Counted from the first letter of the stretch, positions 31,146 to 42,667 are shown. The stretch: 64,000 bases of DNA from Capra hircus (GCF_001704415.2 NC_030808.1:140693089-140757088), one strand, 5' to 3'. Numbers and translations are program-made. The notes: a model not told the origin generated them from the letters alone.

Positions 31146-32405
31146 GTATTGAAGAAGAGCTAACACCTATCCTACTCAAATTCTTCCAGAAAATTGCAGA
31201 GGAAGGTAAACTTCCAAACTCATTCTATGAAGCCACCATCACTCTGATACCAAAACCTGACAAAGATGCCACAAAAAAAGAAAACTACAGGCCAATATCA
31301 CTGATGAACACAGATGCAAAAATGCTTAACAAAATTCTAGCAAACAGAATCCAACAACATATTAAAAAGATCATACATCACGACCAAGTGGGCTTTATCC
31401 CAGGGATGCAAGGATTCTTCAATATCTGCAAATCAATCAATGTAATACACCACGTTAACAAATTGAAAAATAAAAGCCATATGATTATCTCAATAGATGC
31501 AGAGAAAGCCTTTGACAAAATTCAGTATCCATTTATGATAAAAAAAAAAACCCTCCAGAAAGCAGGCATAGAAAGAACATATCTCAACATAATAAAAGCT
31601 ATATATGACAAACCCACAGCAAACAATATTCTTAATGGTGAAAAATTGAAAGCATTTCCCCTAAAGTCAGGAACAAGACAAGGGTGCCCACTCTCACCAC
31701 TACTGTTCAACATAGTTTTGAACTATGGCCACAGCAATCAGAGCAGAAAAAGAGATAAAAGGAATTCAGATTGGAAAAGAAGTAAAACTCTCTGTTTGCA
31801 GATGACATGATCCTCTACCTAGAAAACCCTAAAGACTCCACCAGAAAATTACTAGAGCTAATCAATGAGTATAGTAAAGCTGCAGGATATAAAATCAACA
31901 CACAGAAATCCCTTGCATTCCTATACACTAACAATGAGAAAACAGAAAGTGAAATTAGGGAAACAATTCCTTTCACCATTGCCACAAAAATAATAAAATA
32001 ATTAGGAATATATCTACATAAAGAAACAAAAGACCTATATGTAGAAAACTGTAAAACACTGTTGAAAGAAATCAAAGAGGGCACAAATAGATGGAGAAAT
32101 ATACTGTGTTCATGGATCAGAAGAATCAATATAGTGAAAATAAGTATATTACCCAAAACAATCTATAGATTCAATGCAATCCCTATCAAGCTACCAACGA
32201 TATTTTTCAGAGAACTAGAACAAATAATTTCACAATTTGTATGGAAATACAAAAAAACCTCAAATAGCCAAAGCAATCTTGAGAAAGAAGAATGGAACTA
32301 GAAGAACCAACCTGCCTGACTTCAGGCTCTACTACAAAGCCACAGTCATCAAGACAGTATGGTACTGGCACAGAGAAAGAAATATAGATCAATGTCACCA
32401 GTACT
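31146..32405 (+). pseudogene. L1 ORF2 reverse-transcriptase segment
   Basis: Begins 'gaagagctaacacctatcctactcaaattc' in the RT N-terminal region. Visible motifs in order: 'NKILANRIQQHIKKIIHHDQVGFIPGMQG', 'IISIDAEKAFDKIQ' (the first RT aspartate), 'GTRQGCPLSPLLFNIVL', then a deletion and frame change after 31720. The catalytic 'LFADDMILYLENP' (31795-31830) survives in another frame, followed by 'LLELINEYSKAAGYKINTQKSLAFLY', 'NILCSWIRRINIVKISILPKTIYRFNAIPIKLP' and 'DFRLYYKATVIKTVWYWH'. A stop after 'TKIIK'. Not functional. Confidence 0.94.
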
Positions 32406-32410
32406 CAGCT

Positions 32411-32640
32411 CTGTCATTGTAGAACAAGCCGTAGACAACCAGTAAACAAACAAAAAGCAGTGGCCATGCTCCAGTGGAGCATATTTATGGATACTGAAAT
32501 TTGAATTTCATCTAATTTTCGTGTATCTCAACAGTATTCCTTTGATGAGTTTTTTGTAACCAATTGAAGATGTAAGAAAAACATTCTTAGCTCCCAAGTT
32601 ATACAAGAACAGATACTAGACAAGATTGGACTCTGGGTTT
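32411..32640 (+). mobile_element. hAT-Charlie-like DNA element (MER20/MER33 group)
   Basis: 'cattgtagaacaagccgtagacaaccagtaaacaaacaaa', 'ggccatgctccagt', 'tatttatggatactgaaatttgaatttcatctaattttc' and 'aacattcttagctcc' follow the order of old nonautonomous Charlie elements. Exact family unsure. Confidence 0.6.
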
Positions 32641-32714
32641 GTAGAGCATAGACCCTGGAGTAAACCAATAAAGAGTTTGTGATTGGCAGTGGACAGCCTG
32701 GTTGAAAGACACTA

Positions 32715-32923
32715 GTTGTTGTTGAGTCACTAAGTTTTCTGACTCTTTTGTGACTCCATAGACAGTAGCCTGCCAGTCTCCTCTGCCCATGGTATTTCCC
32801 AGGCAAGAGTCCTGGAGTGGGTTGCCATTTCCTGCTCTGGGGGATCTTCCCAACCCAAGGATTGAACATGAGTCTCCTACATTGGCAGGTAGATTCTTTA
32901 CCACTGAGCCACCTGGGAAGCCC
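32715..32923 (-). mobile_element. Bov-tA SINE
   Basis: Antisense copy with a complete reversed head ('tacattggcaggtagattctttaccactgagccacctgggaagccc'). Confidence 0.94.
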
Positions 32924-33775
32924 TGAAAGCTAAGATGAGGATTAATTATAATGAGGTATGCAGGAGAACACTTTCCTTTCTGGAATATATGCACAAATCA
33001 AAACTTTCACTTTGTAAACCATTAAATACTCACAAATATAGTGCATTCTACATACTATTACAGTTGTTTATGGTCTCATCAAATGTCAAGGTCAGGGCCA
33101 GGAAAGGGTATCTAAGCTAGCTCATTTGCATGTAAGGAAAATTCACAGTTGCCCAAGGTCAAACGAACTGCATAAGACCCAATTAGTAGCAGACCTCCTT
33201 TAAGACCACTAAGGAGTAATTTCCTCTACTCTGTGGTGAACATGTCCTCAAGTTCAAACTGTTTAAAAATTCATTTCCAGCTGCTAATGAATGTCAATTA
33301 GCAAAATATGGAATATCCCAAGATAGCATTCTTTTCCTGAAGAAGAAAAGCTCAGGAAATCTGTATACATTTTCATGAAAATAACAATAGGTGTTGGGCA
33401 ATAGCTCTGTCCTTCATTAATTCACTTTTTTCAAAAACTAGTGAGTCTGTAAGGAGGGACATTAGTTCATAGGAAAACAATGTACAAACTATATAAGATG
33501 ACTTTCCTGTGGAACTTACAGTTTTAAGGGTAAGATAGATGCTGCCTGACCATATTAAAAAATGCATTTTCATAACAAGACAGGAGCCATAAGGGAAAAG
33601 AATGGACACCAAGACACAGCTGAACAGGACTCATGATTCACATTGGAAGTTGGAGCTGCCTCTCCATTCTATTGATGGGACAAGTATGAAGCTGGAAAGG
33701 GCTTGGAATCTTTTGAAAACCCTCAGTGGTCTTTGGAACCACATACATTGAGGATAAATAGGGTGGGTCAAGATC
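32924..33775. other. Mostly unassigned; faint MIR-like piece
   Basis: 33135-33205 ('cacagttgcccaaggtcaaacgaactgcataag..agtagcagac') faintly recalls the MIR core. Otherwise nothing recognised. Confidence 0.4.
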
Positions 33776-34127
33776 TGTTCGCAGAGCAGCAATGGAGATG
33801 CAGGCATAGAGAACAGACTTATGGACAAAGGTGGGGGAGAAAAGGGAGAGGGTGAGATAAGTGGAGAGAGTAGTGTGGATGCATATATACTAACATATGT
33901 AAATAGCCAATGGGGATTTGCTGTATGACTCCAGGAAATCAAATGGGGGCTCTGTAATAACCTAGAGAGGTGGGAATGTGCAAAAGGTAGGAGGGAGATT
34001 CAAGAGAGAAAGGACATATGTACACCTATGGTTAATTCATATTGATACAAGGCAGAAATCAAACCAATGTTGTAAACCAATCATCAATCAATTAAAAATA
34101 AATAAATATTTTTTTAAAAAAGATTAA
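33776..34127 (+). mobile_element. L1 3' UTR with A-rich tail
   Basis: 'gcagcaatggagatgcaggcatagagaacagacttatggac', 'aatagccaatggggatttgctgtatgac', 'gggggctctgtaataacctagagaggtggg', 'ggttaattcatattgata' and the AT-rich end 'caattaaaaataaataaa' are the sense order of a ruminant L1 3' UTR. Confidence 0.92.
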
Positions 34128-34248
34128 TGTTGTAAATCTTGCAAGACCTCCTTGGCTCTAGTGAGGACTTTGAACTTCATTCTTCGTGCAAGAGAGGGTC
34201 TCTGAGGGGTTTAAAGCTGGGGACCATCACTCTGTGGTGTATGTATTT

Positions 34249-35026
34249 TATGAGTTTTTTATTACTTTTTCATTGAAGTATATTTGATTTACAGTGCGGC
34301 ATTAACTTCAGGTGTACAGCACAGTGATTCAATTACACACACACACACATATATATATTCCTTTTCTTACATTCTCATTCTCTATAGGCCATTATAAGAT
34401 ATTGAATATAGTTCCCTGTGCTATACAGTAGGTCTTGGTTGGTTATTTATTTTATATATAACACTGTGTATATTTTAACCCCAAATTCCTAGTTTATGCC
34501 TTCCACTTTCCCCTTTAGTAACCATAATCTTGTTTTCTGTGTCTGTGAGTCTATTTCTGTTTTGTAAATTAGTTCATGTGTATCACTTTTTTTAGGTTGG
34601 ACATATAAGTGATACCATATGGTGCACATCTTTCTCTTACGTCACCTAGTATGATCCTCTCTAGGTCCATCCATGCTCATGCTCGTGCCCAGTTTCCCAG
34701 TCATGTCCAACTGTTTCGTGATCCCAGGGACTGTAACCAGCCAGACTCCTCTGTCCATGAGATTTCCCCAGGAAGAACACTAGAGTGGGTTGCCACTTCC
34801 TCTTCCAAGGGATCTGCCAGACCCAGGGATCAAACCTACATCTCCTGCATTGGCAGGCAGATTCTTTACCACTGAGCCACCTGGGAAGCCCTTGCTGCAA
34901 ATGACACAATTTCATTCTTTTCTATGGATGAACAATGTTCCATTGTATATTTATGCATATTCTTTACCCATTCTTCTGTCAATGGGCAATTAGACTGTTT
35001 CCATGTCTTGGCTATTGCAAATAGTG
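34249..35026 (-). mobile_element. Older L1 (L1MA-like) 3' end, split by a Bov-tA
   Basis: Antisense L1M text at 34249-34674 ('cattgaagtatatttgatttacag', 'ctatacagtaggtctt', 'aggttggacatataagtgataccatatgg', 'ctctctaggtccatccatg') resumes at 34892 ('ttgctgcaaatgacacaatttcattc..ttccatgtcttggctattgcaaatag'). A short (CA)n/(TA)n run lies near 34336-34356. Confidence 0.9.
34675..34891 (-). mobile_element. Bov-tA SINE nested in the L1
   Basis: Antisense Bov-A and reversed tRNA-like head ending 'cctgggaagccc'. The L1 text continues from 'gtccatccatg' to 'ttgctgcaaatg' across it. Confidence 0.94.
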
Positions 35027-35132
35027 TGTGGTGTATATTTTAATGGAGGACTAAAGGAGGGCTGGACTAGGAGGCTGGGCTTCTAAGGGCAACTAGATTT
35101 AATGATGTTTCATCATATGTATAACAAGGCTT

Positions 35133-35435
35133 ACACCACCATGTCAGAGAAGGCAATGGCACCCCACTCCAGTACTTCTGCCTGGAAAATCCCATGGACG
35201 GAGGAGCCTGGAAGGCTGCAGTCCACGGGGTCGCTGAGGGTCGGACACGACTGAGCAACTTCACTTTCACTTTTCACTTTCATGCGTTGGAGAAGGAAAG
35301 AGCAACCCACTCCAGTGTTCTTGGCTGGAGAATCCCAGGGATGGGGGAGCCTGGTGGGCTGCCGTCTATGGGGTCACACAGAGTTGGACACAACTGCAGT
35401 GACTTAGCAGCAGCAGCAGCAGCACACCACTATGT
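35133..35435 (+). mobile_element. Bov-A2 SINE with 12-bp TSD
   Basis: The insert (35145-35423) starts 'cagagaaggcaatggcaccccactcc' and ends in (agc)n. The flanks acaccaccatgt and acaccactatgt (35133-35144, 35424-35435) differ at one base. Confidence 0.96.
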
Positions 35436-36300
35436 TATTTGTGCTGCAGTTTCACTGTTCGGTGTATTCAAGGAAGTAAGCAAGTGAACTTTGCCCTAAA
35501 CTTGTTTGTGTACCAACCAGATGTGAGCACACTTGTTAGAGACCTGTACTGAGTGTGCAGGCCTGTGGTTGTCACTACAAGAGCTTTGAGAGCTGGATGT
35601 CATCTGTTTTCCATCCTTGTCCAAAGCCACAGAATGTCTGGGAAGCAATGCCATAGAAAGATGTTTGAACATGCACGTAGCATGAAAATACAGTAAGATT
35701 TCAAGAGAAACCAGTGAGATATTTTATCGAAGGGTATTTTGTTCCTCAGATGAAGTAGATTAGCATGATACTGCATGTGGTTCCTTAAAAAAGCTGTGAG
35801 TGTTAAAACAAACTTTTCTTCTTACCTCAAGTACTTTTTTGTACACATATTTCCTCTGCTTAATTCATTCTCATAAGACAGGATGTAAGGCAAAAAGATG
35901 CCAACTAAAGAGCTATTTCTTTTGAATTCAATGAGGAGTCTTACAATTTATTGCCAGAACTCTGATTATCAACCACCCTCAGTTTTCTCAAAATACAACA
36001 GTAAAAATGCTTAATTATGAATAAGATACTATTCTTCTTATTAAAACATGCATGCCATTCATTTAAATGGGATTGTACTTAGGGATTGTTGTTATTCAAT
36101 TTAGAATGGAGGGAGGGGAAGCACTCAATGTAAAAATAATATGAGGCTGTCCTGAATGCATCCTCTGTCTTTCCCAAGCTCTCCCTAAAAATACGTTTTT
36201 CAAGACAAAGCCAGAGAAAAGGTTTGCTAACTGCTCCATCTGCTCACCCAGGATGAGAGAGAATCAAAACTGACTAGATACCTTGCTTTTAATGCTGCCT
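35436..36300. other. Unassigned sequence
   Basis: No gene or repeat recognised. Confidence 0.5.
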
Positions 36301-36632
36301 TATGGCTGCCATAACAAAGCTCTACCGACAGGGCAGCTTAAAGAACAGAGATGTGTGGGTTCACATTCCCGGCGGCCAGAAGTCTGAGCTCCAAATGTCT
36401 GTAAGGTTGGTTTCTTCTGAGGTTCACTGCTGGGCTTGCAGGTGGCTGTCTTTTCCCTGTGTCTTCACAGGCTCTTCTTTCTGTGTGTGTCTGTGTCCTT
36501 GTCTCTTCTTATAAAGATATTTAGATCATATTGGATTAGGGCCCACCCTAAATGACATCATTTACCTTAACCATATTTCAGATAGGTCTTGATGTATGAA
36601 TTTTGTAGAGGACACAGTTCACTCCATAACAA
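36301..36632 (-). mobile_element. ERVL-MaLR (MST/MLT1-type) LTR
   Basis: 'tatggctgccataacaaagc', 'agcttaaagaacagag', 'gtggctgtcttttccctgtgtcttcacaggctcttc', 'ttataaagatatttagatcatattggattagggcccaccctaaatgac' and 'gatgtatgaattttgtagaggacaca.ttcactccataaca' follow the reverse complement of MaLR LTRs. Confidence 0.8.
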
Positions 36633-36806
36633 CACACAGTACAAGTGGAGGCATGTTGACATGACCCCCAGAGGAGGCCTGGAGAGTCCAAAGTCCCAGT
36701 GAAATGGAGTACTTTCTGCCATATCAATACACAAGGATGTCACAGCCATCAGTGATCTTGGTCCTCCAAATGTGAATTTCTGAGCCCCGAGGGCTTCCAA
36801 AACAGA

Positions 36807-39316
36807 TGAACAGTGCCAGTTATTAGGTAATCATCTGCCACTCCCTACTACAAGACCTTTTAGACCTAACACCCCCAAAAGATGTCCTTTTCATTATAGG
36901 GGACTGGAATGCAAAAGTAGGAAGTCAAGAAACACCTGGAGTAACAGGAAAATTTGGCCTTGGAATATGGAATGAAGCAGGGCAAAGACTAATAGAGTTT
37001 TGCCAAGAAAATGCACTGGTCATAGCAAACACCCTCTTCCAACAACACAAGAGAAGACTCTACACATGGACATCACCAGATGGTCAACACCGAAATCAGA
37101 CTGATTATATCCTCTACAGCAAAAGATGGAGAAGCTCTATACAGTCAACAAAAAAAGACCAGGAGCTGACTGCGGCTCAGATCATGAACTTCTTATTGCC
37201 AAATTCAGACTGAAATTGAAGAAAGCAGGGAAAACCACTAGACCATTTAGGTATGACCTAAATCAAATCCTTTATGATTATACAGTGGAAGTGAGGAATA
37301 GATTTAAGGGCCTAGATCTGATAGAGAGAGTGCCTGATGAACTACGGACTGAGATTCGTGACATTGTACAGAAGACAGGGATCAAGACCATCCCCATGAA
37401 AAAGAAATGCAAAAAAGCAAAATTGCTGTCTGGGGAAGCCTTAAAAATAGCTGTGAAAAGAAGAGAAGCAAAAAGCCAAGGAGAAATGGAAAGATATAAG
37501 CATCTGAATGCAGAGTTCCAAAGAATAGCAAGAAGAGATAAGAAAGCCTTCTTCAGTGATCAATGCAAAGAAATAGAGGAAAAGAACAGAATGCGAAAGA
37601 CTAGAGATCTCTTCAAGAAAATTAGAGATACCAAGGGAACATTTCATGCAAAGATGGGCTTGATAAAGGACAGAAATGGTCTGGACCTAACAGAAGCAGA
37701 AGATATTAAGAAGAGATGGCAAGAATACACGGAAGAACTGTATAAAAAGGATCTTCAAGACCCGGATAATCACGATGGTGTGATCACTCATCTAGAGCCA
37801 GACATCCTGGAATGTGAAGTCAAGTGGGCCTTAGAAAGCATTACTACGAACAAAGCTAGTGGAGGTGATGGAATTCCAGTAGAGCTATTTCAAATCCTGG
37901 AAGATGATGCTGTGAAAGTTCTGCACTCAATATGCCAGCAAATGTGGAAAACTCAGCAGTGGCCACAGGACTGGAAAAGGTCAGTTTTCATTCCAATTCC
38001 AAAGAAAGGCAATGCCAAAGAATGCTCAAACTACCTCACAATTGCACTCATCTCACGTGCTCAAAATTCTCCAAGCCAGGCTTCAGCAATATGTGAACCA
38101 TGAACTTCCTGATATTCAAGGTGGTTTTAGAAAAGGCAGAGGAACCAGAGATCAAATTTCCAACATCCTCTGGATCATGGAAAAAGCAAGAGAGTTCCAG
38201 AAAAACATCTATTTCTGCTTTATTGACTATGCCAAAGCCTTTGACTGTGTGGATCACAATAAACTGTGGAAAATTCTGAAAGAGATGGGAATACCAGACC
38301 ACCTGACCTGCCTCTTGAGAAATCTGTATGCAGGCCAGGAAGCAACAGTTAGAACTGGGCATGGAACAACAGACTGGTTCCAAACAGGAAAAGGAGCACA
38401 TCAAGGCTGTATAGTGTCACCCTGCTTATTTAACTTATATGCAGAGTACATCATGAGAAACGCTGGACTGGAAGAAACAAAAGCTACAATCAAGATTGCC
38501 GGGAGAAATATCAATAACCTCAGATATGCAGATGACAATACCCTTATGGCAGAAAGTGAAGAGGAACTAAAAAGCCTCTTGATGAAAGTGAAAGAGGAGA
38601 GTGAAAACATTGGCATAAAGCTCAACATTCAGAAAATGAAGATCATGGCATCCAGTCCCATTACTTCATGGGAAATAGATGGGGAAACAGGGGAAACAGT
38701 GTCAGACTTTATTTTTTGGGTCTTCAAAATCACTGCAGATGGTGATTGCAGCCATGAAATTAAAAGATGCTCACTCCTTGGAAGCAAAGTTATCACCAAC
38801 CTAGATAGCATATTCAAAAGCAGAGACATTACTTTGCCAACGAAGGTCCATCTAGTCAAGGCTATGGTTTTTCCAGTAGTCATGTATGGATGTGAGAATT
38901 GGACTGTCAAGAAGGCTGAGCACCAAAGAATTGATGCTTTTGAACTGTGGTGTTGGAGAAGACTCTTGAGAGTCCCTTGGACTGCAAGGAGATCCAACCA
39001 GTCCATTCTGAAGGAGATCAACCCTGGGATTTCTTTGGAAGGAAAGATGTAAAAGATGAAGCTCCAGTACTTTGGCCACCTCATGCGAAGAGTTGACTCA
39101 TTGGAAAATACTTTGATGCTGGGAGGGATTAGGGGCAGGAGGAGAAGGGGGCGACAGAGGATGAGATGGCTGGATGCCATCACTGACTTGATGGAAGCGA
39201 GTCTGAGTGAACTCCAGGAGTTAGTGATAGACAGGGAGGCCTGACGTGCTGTGATTCATGGGGTTGCAAAGAGTCGGACATGACGGAGCGTCTTAACTGC
39301 ACTGAACTGAACAGTG
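36807..39316 (+). mobile_element. BovB LINE, about 2.5 kb, longest copy, 9-bp TSD
   Basis: The insert (36816-39307) includes the end of the endonuclease domain, the RT domain, the C-terminal region and the tail. The 9-mer tgaacagtg flanks it at 36807-36815 and 39308-39316. The first 25 or so bases after the left TSD do not match BovB as I know it. Confidence 0.93.
36840..39240 (+). pseudogene. BovB ORF2 relic: endonuclease, RT and C-terminal region
   Basis: The APE-like endonuclease C-terminal part gives 'DLLDLTPPKDVLFIIGDWNAKVGS' near 36850-36925, 'YTWTSPDGQHRNQTDYILYSKRW' near 37065-37130 and the catalytic 'GSDHELL' near 37175-37195. The frame changes in the A-run at about 37150. The linker and RT fingers follow (325-codon frame from 37126). 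At about 38058, 14 bases present in the other copies are absent, shifting the frame; the palm continues in a 346-codon frame from 38012 with 'YFCFIDYAKAFDCVDH', 'GAHQGCIVSPCLFN' and 'RYADDNTLMA' (N where T is usual). It stops near 39051 after 'GISLEGKM'. The N-terminal third of the protein is missing. Dead copy. Confidence 0.94.
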
Positions 39317-39670
39317 GGCAAGGAAATGAGGAATTTGAATAAACCAGGAAACAGGATGCTGGTCCCAGATAGCTGAGATGCATATGAAAGGGAGCATATG
39401 AGAGAGCCCAGAGGTTTGCACCTTCTCATACGTAGAAGAGCACTCAATGTTTTAATTTAAGATGTCTGGTTTTCCTTAATCTTTGATGTTCAGGCTACCT
39501 GCTCCCTTTGTTGCTATCTTCTATATAATCTGACTCCTTTTCCTACCTCTACAAAACCGTTCTCTCAGGGTTACTTGAGATGCTGTCTCCCAGGCTTGAA
39601 GTCCTAAAAAATTCCCACCAGATAAAACATAACTCTTAACTTTTAAGTTGTAACTATTTTCTTAAGTCAA
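39317..39670 (+). mobile_element. Possible solo LTR
   Basis: 'ctatataatctgactcc' (TATA-like), 'tctctcagggttacttgagatgctgtctcccaggcttgaagtcc', 'agataaaacataactcttaac' and 'ttcttaagtcaaca' have the R-U5 look of an ERV LTR. Boundaries are uncertain and the family is not recognised. Confidence 0.4.
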
Positions 39671-40325
39671 CATCCCAGAGAGCCTGGGCAAACAAGAAAT
39701 ACAATGAAAACTTCTCATTATCTGCCTGGGCTCCTGGGTCCACTCCAAGAGTGGATGCCCAGCATAGATTAGAGGGTGTGGAGGGGGTGAGGAACACAAG
39801 AGCCATGGTCCTTGGAGGTGGTCTCACAGACTCTAAGAGGCCCCTGCAGGGTCTTAAACACAAAGTGAGCATTAAGGTCCAAATTGGAGATTATGAGCAC
39901 ACAGCTACCTGGTTCTGACATCACTTGTCACTGGGATTTGTCTGCTCCCTGTAAAAACAAGGGTTCTCTCTCTAAAGAGACATCTTGCCAAAATGCAGTG
40001 TAACTACCATGAGAAGTTGGTCTCCATTCACATGGATGAGACACACAAGAACTCATAAAAATGTATGATGCATGTGCTTATAATCTGGACATGGGGGTGT
40101 GAAAAATAGGAACTGTGAACAATTAAAATCTAGATTACAGTTCTAAAAAAGAACAAAAAAATGGAAAACATAGAATAGAAAAAAATGGACACTTATTTAA
40201 CAAACCCTTAAAAAAATTATCAGCTTGGTTTCTCCCTAGGAAACATTCTCTTCCTGTTAGAGACAGGAAGACGTCTATCTTTACGTGGCACTGACGTGTT
40301 GAATTCCTTTCCAAGAGCCTAGATG
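39671..40325. other. Unassigned sequence
   Basis: No gene or repeat recognised. Confidence 0.5.
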
Positions 40326-40329
40326 TATA

Positions 40330-40460
40330 AATTCATTACAGCTTCACCAATCCTATGAAGAGGTACTTTATCATCTATGTTCTATAGAAAAAAAAAATGT
40401 AGAGATGCCGAGAGGGAAGCACCCAGCCAGTAGGGGAAAGACCAGTGTTACCCCAGGCCA
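40330..40460 (+). mobile_element. MIR SINE fragment
   Basis: 'cattacagcttcaccaatcctatgaagaggtacttt', an A-run, 'tgtagagatgccgagagg' and 'cacccagccagtaggggaaagaccagtgttaccccagg' are in the MIR core order (acaatcctatgaggtaggtact..cacacagctagtaag..). Confidence 0.55.
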
Positions 40461-41116
40461 TAGGGGATGCTCTCTGCTACAGGGATCACCGTGACTGGGA
40501 GGTAGGCAGCCTCGGGAACAAACTTCACCCTGCCATGGCCAGGTACTGAGATTTTCAGGGACTCAATGTGCTCAACTGTCATGTGTATGAACAAACACAT
40601 CTCTATCAGAGTTGAAAGCAGTAGCAATGCTACCAAAGTCTTGGCTTTCTCTGCCTGCCAAAGCTGAATAAAAAAAATACAGAGACAGAATTTAGAGGAA
40701 ATAGAAACTGACTTTAATCCTTATTAGAGGAGAGATTCAGCAGGCTTGTGCCTCAAGAACTGTGCCCTCTCTTCCATGAGGAATCTAGGGGATTATATAA
40801 GATGAGGGCTTACAGTCAGGGGTTGGTGATGAGGAACAAAGGTTTAAGTATCTTGTATCCTCCTTCCTCTGGCATTGTTTCAAAAACAGTCATAGGCTGG
40901 TGTCAGGTAGCCCATTGGTTGGGGCCATTGTTTTTTGTGTATCACACTGTGGTCTTCTTTCTATAATGCAAAAAGAGAGGAACTACAAGGGGTGGTCTGC
41001 AAAGAGAGTGCTAAAAAGTTGAGCACCAGATATAGGATGTGATTAGCATAAAGGATAATAAATGCAGAATGTAGCTCTCACAGAGCCTGGGGGCAGAAAA
41101 GCAAGCTTAGTTATAG
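40461..41116. other. Unassigned, with LTR-like composition
   Basis: 'ggggattatataagatgagggc' is TATA-like and the A-rich 'ctgaataaaaaaaatacagag' contains a poly(A) signal word, but I cannot place an LTR. A 62-codon minus-strand frame at 40448-40636 begins with a hydrophobic stretch and has no identifiable homologue by eye. Confidence 0.35.
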
Positions 41117-41123
41117 ACAACAG

Positions 41124-41747
41124 ATTGTTGTTGTTTTCCAGTTGCTAAGTCATGTCCAACTCTTTGCAACTCCATGGACTGTAGCACACCAGGCCTTCAT
41201 GTTGCTCACCATCTCAGAGTTCACCCAAGTTCATGTCCATTGAATTGGTGATGGCATCCAACTATCTCATCCTCTGCCTCTCTCTCCTACTCTTGCCTTC
41301 AGTCTTTCCCAGCATCAGGTTCTTTTCCAGTGAGTCAGCTGTTTTCATCAGGTGACCAAAGCATTGGAGCTTTAGCTTCAGCATCAGTCCTTCCAATGAG
41401 TATACAGGGTTGATTTCCCTCAGTATTGACTGGTTTGATCTCTTTGTTGTCCAAGGGACTCTCATGAGTCTTTTCCAATACCACAATTAGAAAAAATTAA
41501 TTCTTTGCTGTTCAGCCTTCTTTATGATCCAACTCACATCCATCCATACATGACTACTGTAAAAACTATAGCTTTGACTATACAGACCTTTGTCAGCAAA
41601 GTGATGTCTTTGCTTTTTAATATGCTGTCCAGGTTTACTATAGCTTTTCTTCCAAGGAAAAAGCATCTTCTAATTTCATGGTTGCAGTCACCATTCACAG
41701 TGATTTTGGAGCCCAAGAAGAGAAAATCTGTCCTGTTCCTAATCAGC
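41124..41747 (-). mobile_element. BovB LINE 3' fragment
   Basis: Antisense tail 'ttgttgttgttttccagttgctaagtcatgtcc', then C-terminal segments ('LWYWKRLMRVPWTTKRSNQSIL' and 'FGHLMKTADSLEKNLMLGK' on the minus strand) to 'FLGSKITVNGDCNHEIRRCFFLGR'. A 6-bp word caacag near both ends is too short to call a TSD. Confidence 0.92.
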
Positions 41748-41754
41748 AACAGTT

Positions 41755-42667
41755 AAAGTGAAAACTAGCAGTGAGGTCTGCTCACTATTCTCTCCATCTT
41801 TTTTGTTCTCAGAAAAGAAAAGATAAACTCATTCCCCTTTTCTTCCTTTTCACTGCAACAGTAGCTCTTCCAGCTCAAGATGAGACCTGAGCTGTACTTG
41901 TACGTCACCATTACGACCACTCTCTGAGTCAGCAGCAGGAACAAACACAGGCAGGGTTCAGATTGCACACATGCAGCAGAAAAGAGCAACTAAAGAAACA
42001 GAAAATGCTAGAGGGGCCATCTCTGCTTCAGCAGGGCAAACCTGCAGGGTTCTGAGCAGGAAAGCTCCACATCCCCACCCATGGATGCTGCCGGAATTTC
42101 ATGAAGTCCTTTCTCTTCACCTGCAGCAGTGGATCAGCCAGCTCAGCTTCATTCCAGAAACCTGCCATTTGGTGCAACACTGCTATGAGACTCTTAGCGA
42201 GTGGGGCCACCAGGCTGGGTGGCTGGTTTTGAGATGATGAAAACCACTGTCTCTGGGAGGGTTTCAAAAAGAGAAGACTGAGAAAATAGCCACTTCCTTG
42301 AGTCAAGCCTGCAAATTATATCAAGAGTTGACTGGATGACGGACATCTCCAATCCGCTGACAGGAGGATCTAGAAAAACTGAAGGAGGCAGATCATCAGG
42401 CGTCTACAAATACAGAAAATGGTCCCATTGAAACTTCTCTTGAGAGAGAAGAATTAGGAATGAGTGAGTCAGGCCAGGGTAGCTTGCAGATGTGGCCAAA
42501 ATACCAGCCAGATCCCAGAGACAATGGAGTCTGAAATGCAAGCCTATCAGTCCTGTCTTGTTGCCTGTGTATTTCTGATGAAATCTAAGCCCAATGTGAT
42601 AAGGCTTCTGCATCTGAACAACAGACTTGAAAGCTTGATTAAAATCTTATAATTAAAAAATAAATAC
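41755..42667 (+). pseudogene. Candidate processed pseudogene, parent unidentified
   Basis: Plus-strand DNA that reads like an mRNA 3' part. A frame from 41971 stays open to 42237 (89 codons, rich in L, H, W and Q). A second frame reads 'GFQKEKTEKIATSLSQACKLY' near 42255, meets two in-frame stops, then 'QEDLEKLKEADHQASTNTENG' and 'SLEREELGMSESGQGSLQMW', ending in a TGA near 42532. About 105 bases later gattaaaatc is followed by an A-rich end (42648-42667). The charged, low-bias second frame is unlike BovB or L1. No introns or transposon motifs. I do not recognise the parent gene. It could also be part of an old ERV. Confidence 0.4.

Noticed and set aside
40448..40636. 62-codon minus-strand frame with a hydrophobic start, as a membrane-protein exon
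   Set aside because: Partly overlaps a MIR, is short and has no confirmed homologue or splice context; any similarity I sensed was a few residues only.
41117..41753. caacag direct repeat as a TSD of the BovB
   Set aside because: Only 6 bases, and the BovB tail itself is rich in 'caaca', so the match is not informative.
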